DNA of 21,474 bases. It comes from Tubiluchus corallicola. Taxonomy: Eukaryota > Priapulida > Priapulimorpha > Priapulimorphida > Tubiluchidae. Both the position numbers and the translations under genes were made by a program. Shown here piece by piece: positions 1 through 8,080 of this stretch. Location: contig JAQGDQ010001906.1 of assembly GCA_030141605.1 (NCBI GenBank), forward strand, positions 1 through 21,474, written 5' to 3'. How positions within the stretch are numbered: position 1 is the stretch's first letter; every line of letters begins with the position of its first letter. The notes under the pieces are model-generated. The model did not search any database, was not told where the DNA came from, and worked only from the letters and a program-made list of their open reading frames with translations.

Positions 1-1211
1 TTGTTAGAGGTATTAAATTTGCAGAACCGCCATTTTTCGTTGAGCGAGATGAAGGATGTTATGAGCGTGGTCACGAGGTCACCAAAGATCGGTAAACAAA
101 GACACTTTCTGTACGCCGTACATCATTCTCACTCAGTCGCGCCGAAGACGAGAAACATGGCGATCTTTACCGCAATGCATGCGTTTGAAATTTGCCAAAA
201 AAGGTCATTTCAAATCTGGTAAACCCTAGCCAAGCATCGGTTCACTTATGCCCACTGTTCCCCATAATTAGGAACACCACTTTTAATTACAATATTTTTT
301 GTTCTTATTTATGTTATTTTGTAATAATAATAATGATGGTGACCCCAACGATGATGATGATGATATTAACAACAACAATAACAATAGTAACAACAACAAC
401 AGCAACAAAATTGAAATTTGCCACAAAATGGTAAGTTATTTAATTTAAAACTATGAATTCTTTGTATAATCATAATAATGAGTTAAAAAATTCAATGTCT
501 GTTGTGTGTTATAATCCTTTAAATGTTAGACAGAAAAAGAACAAAAGAAAATATTAGTTCCATAGTCGGTGTTTGAACCTTGAACCTTTTGTTTGTAAAG
601 ATCGTCTTATTTTTAAAGATTTGCGAATGTAATTACAAATGTTTTTGTAAACTCTTTTGCAAATGAGAGATTACAATAACAAGGAAACAACAAGATGTGG
701 GCCAGCCCGTCATGAATGCCTGTAATCAAAATGCGCTCATATATTGGTTTGCCGGACAATAGTGGGGAGACCGTTCAGTCTGAATTTGCCAATTGTCCGA
801 ATTTACCAATACTAAACTAATACAGTAGGCGCCGTGTATTAGACTCACGGTGATGTATAATCAATCACCTAATTGTCTCAAAAATGTCTGGTACGGGCAG
901 CTCCTATGCAGTATATAAAAACTGTCAGCAATTGACTCAAATAACTCTGCATAATTGACTATAAACCACTTAAGCATGCTGACGTACAAGCTACACAAGT
1001 ATCGTTACATGCTGCTTGGATGTAAACAAAGTGACGACCCGCCAACTAGCGGTCAGCTCGCGAAACAACATACTGTGTCCGTAGTATGCGGGACTTTTAA
1101 CGGTCCAGAGTTTGTCCGAATTTTCCGATACCCAAGAACGCGAGGTCCGGCAAAGCGAGATATATGAGTGTGTAGCATTCTCGGATTTGAAAATTTATTA
1201 ATTTTTACTAG
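1..1211 (+). other. Probable HMGCS intron, left part
   Basis: This stretch lies immediately upstream of an HMGCS exon acceptor, so it is inferred to be intron. I looked for the preceding exon (the conserved YGSG region of the synthase C-terminal domain) in all forward frames and did not find it. The open frames here are short and resemble nothing I know. Apart from a trinucleotide microsatellite near 322-408, parts of 750-930 and 1080-1160 contain phrases such as TTGTCCGAATT that recall degraded DNA-transposon sequence. A phrase near 870 (AATTGTCTCAA) recurs near 8042. Confidence 0.45.
322..408. repeat. Imperfect trinucleotide microsatellite (TAA/ATG/ACA)
   Basis: The sequence passes from (TAA)n through (ATG)n to (ACA)n with interruptions. 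It explains the low-complexity MMMMI and TTT-rich open frame translated across it, which I do not regard as a gene. Confidence 0.85.
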
Positions 1212-1321
1212 ACTGGTCTCAAGCGTGTCCGATGTACAGCAGAGGTTGGACAGCAGAATTCAAGTAAAACCGGTCGATTTTGACGCAGCGATGAAACTAC
1301 GCGAAGAGACTCATCACTTGG
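1212..1321 (+). CDS. HMGCS: HMG-CoA synthase, internal C-terminal exon (partial gene)
   Basis: This 110-bp exon is preceded by an AT/T-rich tract ending TTTTTACTAG and followed by the donor GGTATGT. It starts on the last base of a split codon and ends after the first base of the next. Between them are 36 codons beginning LVSSVSD and including QRLDSR and MKLREETHHL. The RLDSR and KLRE(D/E)THHL signatures match the C-terminal domain of hydroxymethylglutaryl-CoA synthase, which condenses acetyl-CoA with acetoacetyl-CoA to HMG-CoA in the mevalonate (or ketogenic) pathway. The catalytic Cys, His and Glu are encoded by exons left of this window. Cytosolic or mitochondrial isoform cannot be decided from this part. 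Splice phase joins exactly to 4043. Family identity is from recognition of the conserved motifs. Confidence 0.9.
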
Positions 1322-1576
1322 GTATGTCCTATAAGTGTCGTCCTCTCATAAGTGTTTGTGGTGTGTTACCCATTTTGGTAACGGTTTTTGTACAATTTTT
1401 GATTCGATCAATCAATCAATCAATTTATTTCACTCCAGCAATACAATACATCAACATACAATATTATTTAAAAAAAAGAAACAGTATAGGTAAAAAAACG
1501 TTGATGAAGTCAAATTAACCAAATAAAAGAGTTGCTGTATGACACCTTGAAAGCTTGGCTTGTTAAGGTGGCACAA

Positions 1577-2672
1577 ATGAGTGAATGAAAGAATGGTTAG
1601 GGTTAGTAGACATGATGGAATGGAAAAAATAGTAAGATTAGGGATAGGAAGAAGGAAGGGAGGGGAGGATGAGTGAATGAAAGAATGGTTAGGGTTAGTA
1701 GACATGATGGAATGGAAAAATAGTAAGATTAGGGATAGGAAGAAGGAAGGGAGGGGAGGATGAGTGAATGAAAGAATGGTTAGGGTTAGTAGACATGATG
1801 GAATGGAAAAAATAGTAAGATTAGGGATAGGAAGAAGGAAGGGAGGGGAGGATGAGTGAATGAAAGAATGGTTAGGGTTAGTAGACATGATGGAATGGAA
1901 AAAATAGTAAGATTAGGGATAGGAAGAAGGAAGGGAGGGGAGGATGAGTGAATGAAAGAATGGTTAGGGTTAGTAGACATGATGGAATGGAAAAAATAGT
2001 AAGATTAGGGATAGGAAGAAGGAAGGGAGGGGAGGATGAGTGAATGAAAGAATGGTTAGGGTTAGTAGACATGATGGAATGGAAAAATAGTAAGATTAGG
2101 GATAGGAAGAAGGAAGGGAGGGGAGGATGAGTGAATGAAAGAATGGTTAGGGTTAGTAGACATGATGGAATGGAAAAAATAGTAAGATTAGGGATAGGAA
2201 GAAGGAAGGGAGGGGAGGATGAGTGAATGAAAGAATGGTTAGGGTTAGTAGACATGATGGAATGGAAAAAATAGTAAGATTAGGGATAGGAAGAAGGAAG
2301 GGAGGGGAGGATGAGTGAATGAAAGAATGGTTAGGGTTAGTAGACATGATGGAATGGAAAAAATAGTAAGATTAGGGATAGGAAGAAGGAAGGGAGGGGA
2401 GGATGAGTGAATGAAAGAATGGTTAGGGTTAGTAGACATGATGGAATGGAAAGAAATAGTAAGATTAGGGATAGGAAGAAGGAAGGGAGGGAAGGATGAG
2501 TGAATGAAAGAATGGTTAGGGTTAGTAGACATGATGGAATGGAAAAAATAGTAAGATTAGGGATAGGAAGAAGGAAGGGAGGGGAGGATGAGTGAATGAA
2601 AGAATGGTTAGGGTTAGTAGACATGATGGAATGGAAAAAATAGTAAGATTAGGGATAGGAAGAAGGAAGGGA
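1577..2672. repeat. 92-bp minisatellite, 12 copies, with TTAGGG motifs
   Basis: Twelve near-identical units of 91-93 bp lie inside the HMGCS intron. Each contains GGTTAGGGTTAG at roughly 92-bp steps (near 1595, 1688, 1779 and so on to 2607), then GATTAGGGATAGG and a purine-rich GGAAGGGAGGGGAGG. Copies differ mainly in an A-run (AAAAAT, AAAAAAT, AAGAAAT), which suggests recent expansion or homogenisation. The G-runs lie on the same strand as HMGCS, so G-quadruplex formation in the pre-mRNA is conceivable. Open frames on the - strand here are by-products of the period. Confidence 0.95.
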
Positions 2673-2862
2673 GGAGAAGAAACGGCCACAGTAACGACCA
2701 TTTGTTGACTGATTGTAATTTAATCATTATTTGCATCATTATACTAAATGATTTTTGGCAATGTTCATATAGGGGATATAATTATCGTTTTCTGTTTTGC
2801 AATTGTTGCATTTTTGTCGTTCTATGGTTACTGCTGTAGCATTCATTCCCCGAACGCTAGCG

Positions 2863-3226
2863 TGTTGTAGAGATTGCTGGCATCTATTAGAATTACATAG
2901 AACATTGTAGAATGTTCCGTTGAAATGATCGTCTTACCGTGTGGAATGTTCTGGAACTTAACTTCTGGAAGCTTCTCGGGCGCGCTATATAAGGTGAAGC
3001 AGGCCGCTGACAGAGACACGCTGATTCACACAGACGTCACTTACACATTCTCTTGTATACTTGTATTTTCAGATACACTTAAACGTTTTCCAGATTTTCA
3101 CGTTTACTGTAAACATTTCGCGTTCCTTCATACTTTTGTGTTGTAGAATTCTCGCTTAATAAACTAGTTTAATTTGACGAAGTGTTTTCTGGTTTTCTCT
3201 GCGAGCCTTCCGAGAGAAACAAAACA
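2863..3226 (+). mobile_element. Solo LTR of an LTR retrotransposon (364 bp)
   Basis: The element begins TGTTGTAG and ends CAAAACA, giving TG...CA ends with a TGTT/AACA terminal inversion. It is flanked by an exact 5-bp direct duplication TAGCG at 2858-2862 and 3227-3231, the footprint of integrase-mediated insertion. Internally it has the order expected of an LTR on the + strand: heat-shock elements and a TATA box (U3), a presumed start around 3015, then AATAAA at 3158-3163 near the R/U5 boundary. No gag or pol sequence is nearby, so this is a solo LTR left by LTR-LTR recombination. It sits in the HMGCS intron between 1321 and 4043 in the sense direction. The retrotransposon family cannot be named from the LTR alone. 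Confidence 0.85.
2890..2994 (+). promoter_or_regulatory. Heat-shock-type promoter in the LTR (HSEs plus TATA box)
   Basis: Heat-shock factor binds alternating GAA/TTC pentamers (nGAAnnTTCn). Two perfect three-unit elements are visible: GAATGTTCTGGAA at 2944-2956 and TTCTGGAAGCTTC at 2963-2975. Upstream are GAA boxes at 2890, 2900 and 2910 spaced 10 bp apart, the last paired with a TTC at 2915. TATATAAGG follows at 2986-2994, eleven bases after the last element. The layout is that of animal hsp promoters, here inside a mobile LTR. Activity is inferred. Confidence 0.8.
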
Positions 3227-3267
3227 TAGCGTCTCCAAAGCGCACCAGGACTGCACCAACGGCTTAA

Positions 3268-3925
3268 CGGGGAGAGAAATGGAATTTCCGACAACATCGC
3301 AAAAAATCTTCCACGCAAAGTTATCTTACTGAATATTACGCTAACGCAGTGGTGTGCAAATTAACTGACTAGCTGGGCCACGTTAAACATTCATGCAATT
3401 CCTGTGGGCCACAGGCAGTTTGATCAAGGAGTCAAGTACAGAAAGGCCTAACACCGATTTTTTTGCATCCGACCTGAGTACATCATTACTACTACACTCA
3501 AGAAACTATTTTAGAAGTTATTAAAATTTATATTACAAATCACATATTTCTACTTTCAGGACAGATAGTGGTAATTTCATTACAATGCATATTAGTAATG
3601 TGTATCACACAGTCTGTGTAGTACAGTGACATTAAGCTACAACAGTCTTGTAAGGGTTAATGGCATCCGATCTAGTAGAAAAAACTACCCGCACTACCTT
3701 TGCGATATTGGTGCAGACTTTAGCTGGATCGCCCGGGCCGCACTTTCATTACGTTGCTTAGTTAGTGATGAGTGTGACAGGTTGTTTCGTTCAAACTTCA
3801 TGCCATGTTGTCTAAACTTGTTTGCAAATGACTTACCATTAAAATGGCTGCGCCTAACGGTCATCGCGGGAGATTAAATTTACAAGTTTCGTACAGGGTT
3901 ACTGCTGATGCAAGCCCTGCATGCA
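3268..3925 (+). repeat. Older dispersed repeat, copy 1, split by a hAT-like fragment
   Basis: The flanks 3268-3346 and 3803-3925 match 20297-20375 and 20591-20703 in the same order and orientation. The right part starts with shared TTACC(A/G)TTAAAATGGCT and continues in a diverged but alignable way. In copy 1 the middle is occupied by a hAT-like fragment starting at 3347; in copy 2 the middle is about 215 bp of different sequence. Both copies have an ATG opening a short frame MAAPNG. Family unknown. Confidence 0.6.
3347..3756 (+). mobile_element. hAT-like non-autonomous element, copy 1 (right end missing)
   Basis: The start CAGTGGTGTGCAAATT corresponds to the 16-bp terminal repeat of the intact copy at 4397, with one change. 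The two copies then align closely to about 3756 (GGGCCGCACTTTCATTA). The right terminal repeat, present in the other copy, is absent here and the sequence switches to unrelated DNA. No transposase can be seen. Confidence 0.75.
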
Positions 3926-4042
3926 AAAACACCGCAAGTAAGCAATTCAAAATTTCAAGGTGAATTCTTAAAGGTTTATTTATGAAAAGTGTTTCCTGTG
4001 CTTCTAGTTCTGTTGCTACATACTGTTTAATCTTTTGTTTAG

Positions 4043-4209
4043 CGCCTTACACACCAGTTGGCAGCACTGAAGATCTGTTTCCCGGCACATGGTTCTTGAC
4101 TCACGTGGACGAGAAGTTTCGACGCAAATACGAGCGGAAACCGCTGCGGGCCGTGGGTGCAATCTCATTGTATGGAAGAGGCGATGTATCAATGCAAGAA
4201 AAATATTCG
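4043..4209 (+). CDS. HMGCS: HMG-CoA synthase, penultimate C-terminal exon
   Basis: A pyrimidine-rich acceptor ending TTTTGTTTAG precedes the exon and the strong donor TCG|GTAAGT ends it. The first two bases complete an Ala codon with the G from 1321. Then 55 codons follow, starting PYTPVGSTEDLFPGTW and including HVDEKFRRKYERKPL. GTW(F/Y)L..VDEK.RR.Y is the conserved end of the synthase C-terminal domain. The following 23 or so residues (RAVGAISLYGRGDV and on) are not conserved in the family as far as I know, as expected for its variable tail. The exon ends in phase 0. Confidence 0.92.
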
Positions 4210-4293
4210 GTAAGTTTCCTAAGCGTAAGAAATCAAATGGAAAAGCTTTGATTGGATTATTTATTTTATTTTTTGTTCCAAACTGTTTTTTAG

Positions 4294-4323
4294 GCAAAGT
4301 GGAGGTTGGTGTGCGTAGTCTAG
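4294..4323 (+). CDS. HMGCS: Possible alternative last HMGCS exon
   Basis: A strong acceptor (long T-rich tract ending CTGTTTTTTAG) lies 84 bp after the donor at 4210 and is compatible in phase. Reading on gives nine residues, AKWRLVCVV, then TAG at 4321-4323. An AATAAA at 4996-5001 could end such a transcript. The exon at 5137 is also phase-0 and gives a longer hydrophilic tail, so I rank this one second. It may be a decoy or a true isoform. Confidence 0.3.
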   Translation, partial: AKWRLVCVV

Positions 4324-4396
4324 CGGTCTAGACACTTAACGGTTCTCTATGGGCTCATGAGCTAATAGAGATGTAATACAAAAACAGCTAATGGAG

Positions 4397-4898
4397 CAGG
4401 GGTGTGCAAATTATCTGACTGGCCGGGCCACATTAAACTTTCCCACAATTCCTGCGGGTCACAGGCAGTTTGATCAAGGAGCCAAGTACAGAAAGGCCTA
4501 ATAACGATTGTTTTTTGCATCCGACCTGCGTACATCTTTACTACTACACTCAAGAAACTATTTTAGAAGTTATTAAAATTTATATTACAAACCATATATT
4601 TCTACTTTCAGGACAGATAGTGGTAATTTCATTACAATGCATATTAGTAATGTGTATCACACAGTCTGTGTAGTACAGTGTTATTAAGCTACAACCGTCT
4701 TGTAAGGGTTAATGGCATCCGATCTAGTAGAAAAAACTACCCGCATTATCTTTGGGATCGTGGCACGGACTTCAGCTGGATACACTCAATTAATCGCCCG
4801 GGCCGCACTTTCATTAGGTTGACAAATTTCTTCGCGGGTCGCACAAATTCTCTCGGTGGGCCGCAAGTGGCCCGCGGGCCGCAATTTGCACACCCCTG
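4397..4898 (+). mobile_element. Complete hAT-like non-autonomous element (502 bp)
   Basis: The ends are perfect inverted repeats of 16 bp: CAGGGGTGTGCAAATT at the left and its complement at the right. They are followed by GGCC-rich sub-terminal sequence (GGCCCGCGGGCC at the right). An 8-bp target duplication with one mismatch flanks it (TAATGGAG at 4389-4396, TAATAGAG at 4899-4906). CAGGGGTG ends with 8-bp duplications are characteristic of hAT transposons. It lies in the HMGCS intron between 4209 and 5137. No transposase is encoded. The host sequence around it repeats the phrase TAATAGAGATATAATACAAAA three times, so the duplication was assigned with that in mind. Confidence 0.85.
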
Positions 4899-5136
4899 TA
4901 ATAGAGATATAATACAAAAAGCATTTGCAAATGATTACTGATGACCTAATAGAGATATAATACAAAAGGTATATAAAATTTCCATGCATGTTCGCAATAA
5001 ATGATTTAGCTATGCAAAAGGCAACAGGTATGTAGTTGTGTTATCTACTTGTTACCTTACTCTACCAAATGTGCAACTTTTCAAAGTACCGGGTGACTTG
5101 TTGGTGGCGAGTAACTTTAAAAATTGTTTGTTGTAG

Positions 5137-5211
5137 GCCAAAACGACCGAATCGAAGGCTGCTAAGGACATTAGAGTAGACGGCAGTGACCAGACCAACG
5201 CCTTGACCTAG
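5137..5211 (+). CDS. HMGCS: HMG-CoA synthase, probable last exon with stop
   Basis: The acceptor TTGTTTGTTGTAG opens this exon in phase 0, matching the phase-0 donor at 4210. It encodes AKTTESKAAKD then IRVDGSDQTNALT and stops at TAG 5209-5211. The Lys-, Thr- and Asp-rich hydrophilic sequence suits the poorly conserved C-terminal tail of the synthase. With the other two exons the window encodes about 116 C-terminal residues. The 3' UTR then runs to the AATAAA at 5695. Family homology does not reach this exon, so the call rests on splice phase and coding character. Confidence 0.7.
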   Translation, partial: AKTTESKAAKDIRVDGSDQTNALT

Positions 5212-5369
5212 AAACAATGCCAGACTTTGTGCATGCAGAGATTTCCCATATTGTCGTGTTTGTAATCACGTGCGGAAGAAACCGTGGTTTAAATTTCTCG
5301 AATACGCTGCTCTGTGATAATAGAATTATGTTGTTTTATGCTTCCAGAAATTGTGTTTTGTCCAAGCCC

Positions 5370-5673
5370 TGGTGGCTGAATTTGTAACTAGGCAGAATGA
5401 TGTCATATCAGCTGTTTGAATTTCTACTCCTAGTGGCTGAATTTGTAACTAGGCAGAATGATGTCATATCAGCTGTTTGAATTTCTGCTCCTAGTGGCTG
5501 AATTTGTAACTAGACAGAATGATGTCATATCAGCTGTTTGAATTTCTGCTCCTAGTGGCTGAATTTGTAACTAGGCAGAATGATGTCATATCAGCTGTTT
5601 GAATTTCTGCTCCTAGTGGCTGAATTTGTAACTAGACAGAATGATGTCATATCACCTGTTTGAATTTCTGCTC
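5370..5673. repeat. 61-bp tandem repeat, 5 copies, in the HMGCS 3' UTR
   Basis: Five near-identical units follow each other, each containing GTGGCTGAATTTGTAACTAG, then AGAATGATGTCATATCAGCTG (one copy ends CACCTG). Starts fall 61 bp apart. Differences are single bases (GGCAG or GACAG). The array lies between the HMGCS stop and the AATAAA, so it would be part of the mRNA if that signal is used. Confidence 0.92.
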
Positions 5674-5694
5674 CTTCTACACCTCGCTATTCAA

Positions 5695-5700
5695 AATAAA
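5695..5700 (+). terminator. Candidate HMGCS poly(A) signal
   Basis: A canonical AATAAA lies 484 bases after the stop at 5211. It is the first such hexamer on the + strand after that stop that I found. The cleavage site is not determined. Confidence 0.5.
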
Positions 5701-5715
5701 TCTTATAAGGCCTAT

Positions 5716-6880
5716 GAGTTTTCTGCTACTGTATGAGTACAGACATAACTAAATGATTACAAATTAGGTACTGTTCTATTCAGGAGAATCTCTGCTATCC
5801 AATCATGCTATTATTGAGCATTTATAAGTGATTTAATTGGATAAAATTAAGAAAAACACGCCCTTTTCAGGCACTTTAACTTACCCTATTGAATAGTTTA
5901 GTCTGGTGTACACTTGCGTGATCGTACACACTATTTTATTGATCACCTACTTGCTACAGCCCAAACTGTGCAGTGTTCTGCTGCTATTCCAGGAAAAACC
6001 AACCGATCAGCCAAGGACAAATTAAGGTCGTCTCATCTTTTAGCAGGAATTTCTCCTTAAAAATAAAGTAGACTTGAGGCTAAAGTTTATCAGAGTGTTG
6101 TGTCTGGATAGTTGAAATTTTCTACATTAGCTGATTTCACACAAGTGATACTGTACATTGTTACAGTGCAAACACTGCAGTTACTGAAAGTTTTTTTCAA
6201 TTTTTAATTTGATCGATTCTCAATTTCTCTAAAGTCAGCAAATTCATTTTAATATAATTTTACATGAAAATCCATTGTGTGAGGAGTAGAAACCTACAAA
6301 AATTATCAAATATAATGTAATCGCTGCTTAGTGAGAGCAGTTTTTCATGAAGCCCTGCAAAATGTAGCAAACGCTTACGGTCCCAAAGAAGTTAAATTTC
6401 TTTTTGCTGTAAATAAGATTAATTTTCTAATTTCTTTAGTTGATATGACTGACACCAGGGATCAAGAGGCTTTAAATCTTTTTCACTAATGAGATTTTTC
6501 CTATTAAGTTTTCTATTTTGGATACTTAGTTGTTTATATATAGACGGTACGCAATTGTTACTCGTGTTTATGAAAAAGATATTGCATATTGCCCGTAGCG
6601 AATGCACATATAGTGCTTTGCTGTAACTGTAATGATTATCGCACACTGTCACAGGGTATATCGTGATGTTTCGTGTTACTAACTAATGTCATGTAACATG
6701 TAACAGTTTAGTATACGTACTTTTATAAGTTACATTCTGTGTTTATATACAGATAGTTGTCTACTTACGACCGCAATACTTTCCTATTGATTTGTCGTAT
6801 GACGAATTGAACCATCTGACTCGTGTATTCAAGTGGTGCCCTCTACACCTAAGACGTGTGTGTACGCGCGCTAAGTACAG
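5716..6880. other. Intergenic, nothing recognised
   Basis: AT-rich sequence downstream of HMGCS. Only short open frames are present on either strand and none resembles a known protein. No array or transposon end was identified. Confidence 0.5.
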
Positions 6881-6912
6881 CGCCATCTACAATGAACTTT
6901 CCGATGAATTTG

Positions 6913-7158
6913 GCACCATCATACCTTACTGATCTTTTGATATACCGTAACGTATCCCAAACACTTCGTTCTAATGCTAATGAACTAATTAATTTACATC
7001 AGCCAATTCTTAATACAGTCTCTATAATGAAAAAGCTTTTACCTGTCTGAGCTCCACGTCTCTGGAATAACTTACCTGTTGCTACACGTTCTACAAATTC
7101 ATTAGACTGTTTTAAACAACATCTCAAGACACATTTGTTTAAATTTTACTTTTTATGA
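6913..7158 (+). pseudogene. LINE reverse-transcriptase C-terminal tail, decayed
   Basis: One reading frame gives APSYLTDLL, then RNVSQTLRSNANELI, then, after an in-frame TGA at 7048-7050, APRLWNNLPVATR and FKQHLKTHLFKFYFL with a terminal TGA at 7156-7158. The pattern LRS...APRLWN.LP......F...LKTHLF is the typical C-terminus of non-LTR retrotransposon polyproteins of the CR1/L2/Rex type. The internal stop and the missing upstream polymerase make it a dead 5'-truncated copy, as usual for LINEs. AT-rich sequence to about 7300 may be its 3' UTR. Confidence 0.75.
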
Positions 7159-7339
7159 TGAATTATTTTTAATTTTTAATGTCTTAAATTTTATGTTTCT
7201 TATGAAATTTAAATTTATTTTATTGTTTAGCGAGGTGAGATTTTGAATGATGTAGTGTGATATATAAACGAATTTCACGTTACGTTTTGTTATATCTAAA
7301 CAAACAGAAATTTAAAGTTAATTGGCTAAAAAAAGTCGA

Positions 7340-7830
7340 GGGAAATGTGAGTTCTACACCGCCGGGCCGGAAAAAATCGTCCCTCATATCCGATGTCCGT
7401 TATAGCCGAAGTTGATTCAGACCAAGGGTGTGTCTAGACCTGAGAGCTCTATATACCTCATCTGGTAGCCTAATGCCCAATGAACAGTTTGTAGCAATGT
7501 ATGTAATATACTGATTTAATGCAGGCTTCCATTCATCTTGAACTGAACACAAAAATTGATGTTTATTCAAAGTCGGGCTCGTGCGGGGTCTCGGCATAGG
7601 CTTGATTATATATATTTGATCATAGGGTCCCTTATATGCGAGGTAATTTACCTGGGTTTCTGTTATGCGGGACCTGAAGATATCGTCCCTTATAACCGAA
7701 AGCCCTTATATCCGAGTATCTTATAAACGAAGATTTTTACATAAGAAAAACATTACGAAAAATCGGGACCGGTGTTGGTGGTCTATTGTATGCGACTACC
7801 TTATACCCGAGGTTGACTGTAGTTGGTTTT
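7340..7830. other. Cluster of CTTATANNCGA-like motifs, possible DNA-transposon remnant
   Basis: Similar short phrases recur: CCTCATATCCGA (7382), CGTTATAGCCGAAG (7398), CCTTATATGCGAGG (7630), CCTTATAACCGAAAG (7687), CCTTATATCCGAG (7704), CTTATAAACGAAG (7720) and CCTTATACCCGAGG (7798). Terminal repeats of pogo/Tigger-type elements contain comparable TTATnnCGA phrases, so a decayed copy is possible. I could not define matching ends or a TA target duplication. Confidence 0.35.
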
Positions 7831-8080
7831 GTATAAGCAATGAAGTTGTGATCGGGTCATAAAGTCGGAACAGTCGTAAGTCGCGTAGGTCATAAGTTGA
7901 CAGCTACCTGTATATTAAATTTTTGATGAATTACTGAATTAACTCATTATTACCAGTATTATGTTAAAACCTAGTACGCCGTCTTAGTAGAACTTGTATC
8001 TCTCGGTTTGTCGATTGTCCGTATTGACCGATCAGTCGCCCAATTGTCTCAATAAAGTCTAGTAGGACTGCTGTAGTTAA

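Noticed and set aside
1-222. 73-codon frame at the left edge, bounded by TTTGCAG and a GGTAAAC donor-like phrase
   Set aside because: The translated sequence does not match any part of HMG-CoA synthase that I know, so I do not call it an exon.
955-1167. 70-codon open frame upstream of the HMGCS exon
   Set aside because: No similarity to the synthase and no suitable splice sites; probably intron.
1451-2624. Overlapping - strand frames repeating MSTNPNHSF
   Set aside because: They are translations of the 92-bp minisatellite; three units (276 bp) restore the frame, which explains their lengths.
1577-2672. Telomere end
   Set aside because: Only GGTTAGGGTTAG per 92-bp unit, with unique sequence on both sides.
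4310-4350. tRNA-like A-box phrase TAGTCTAGCGGTCTAGAC
   Set aside because: No B box or cloverleaf follows.
4678-4941. Frames containing VRVNGIRSSRKNYPHYL in both hAT-like copies
   Set aside because: Similarity reflects near-identical DNA of the two copies; no transposase domain is present.
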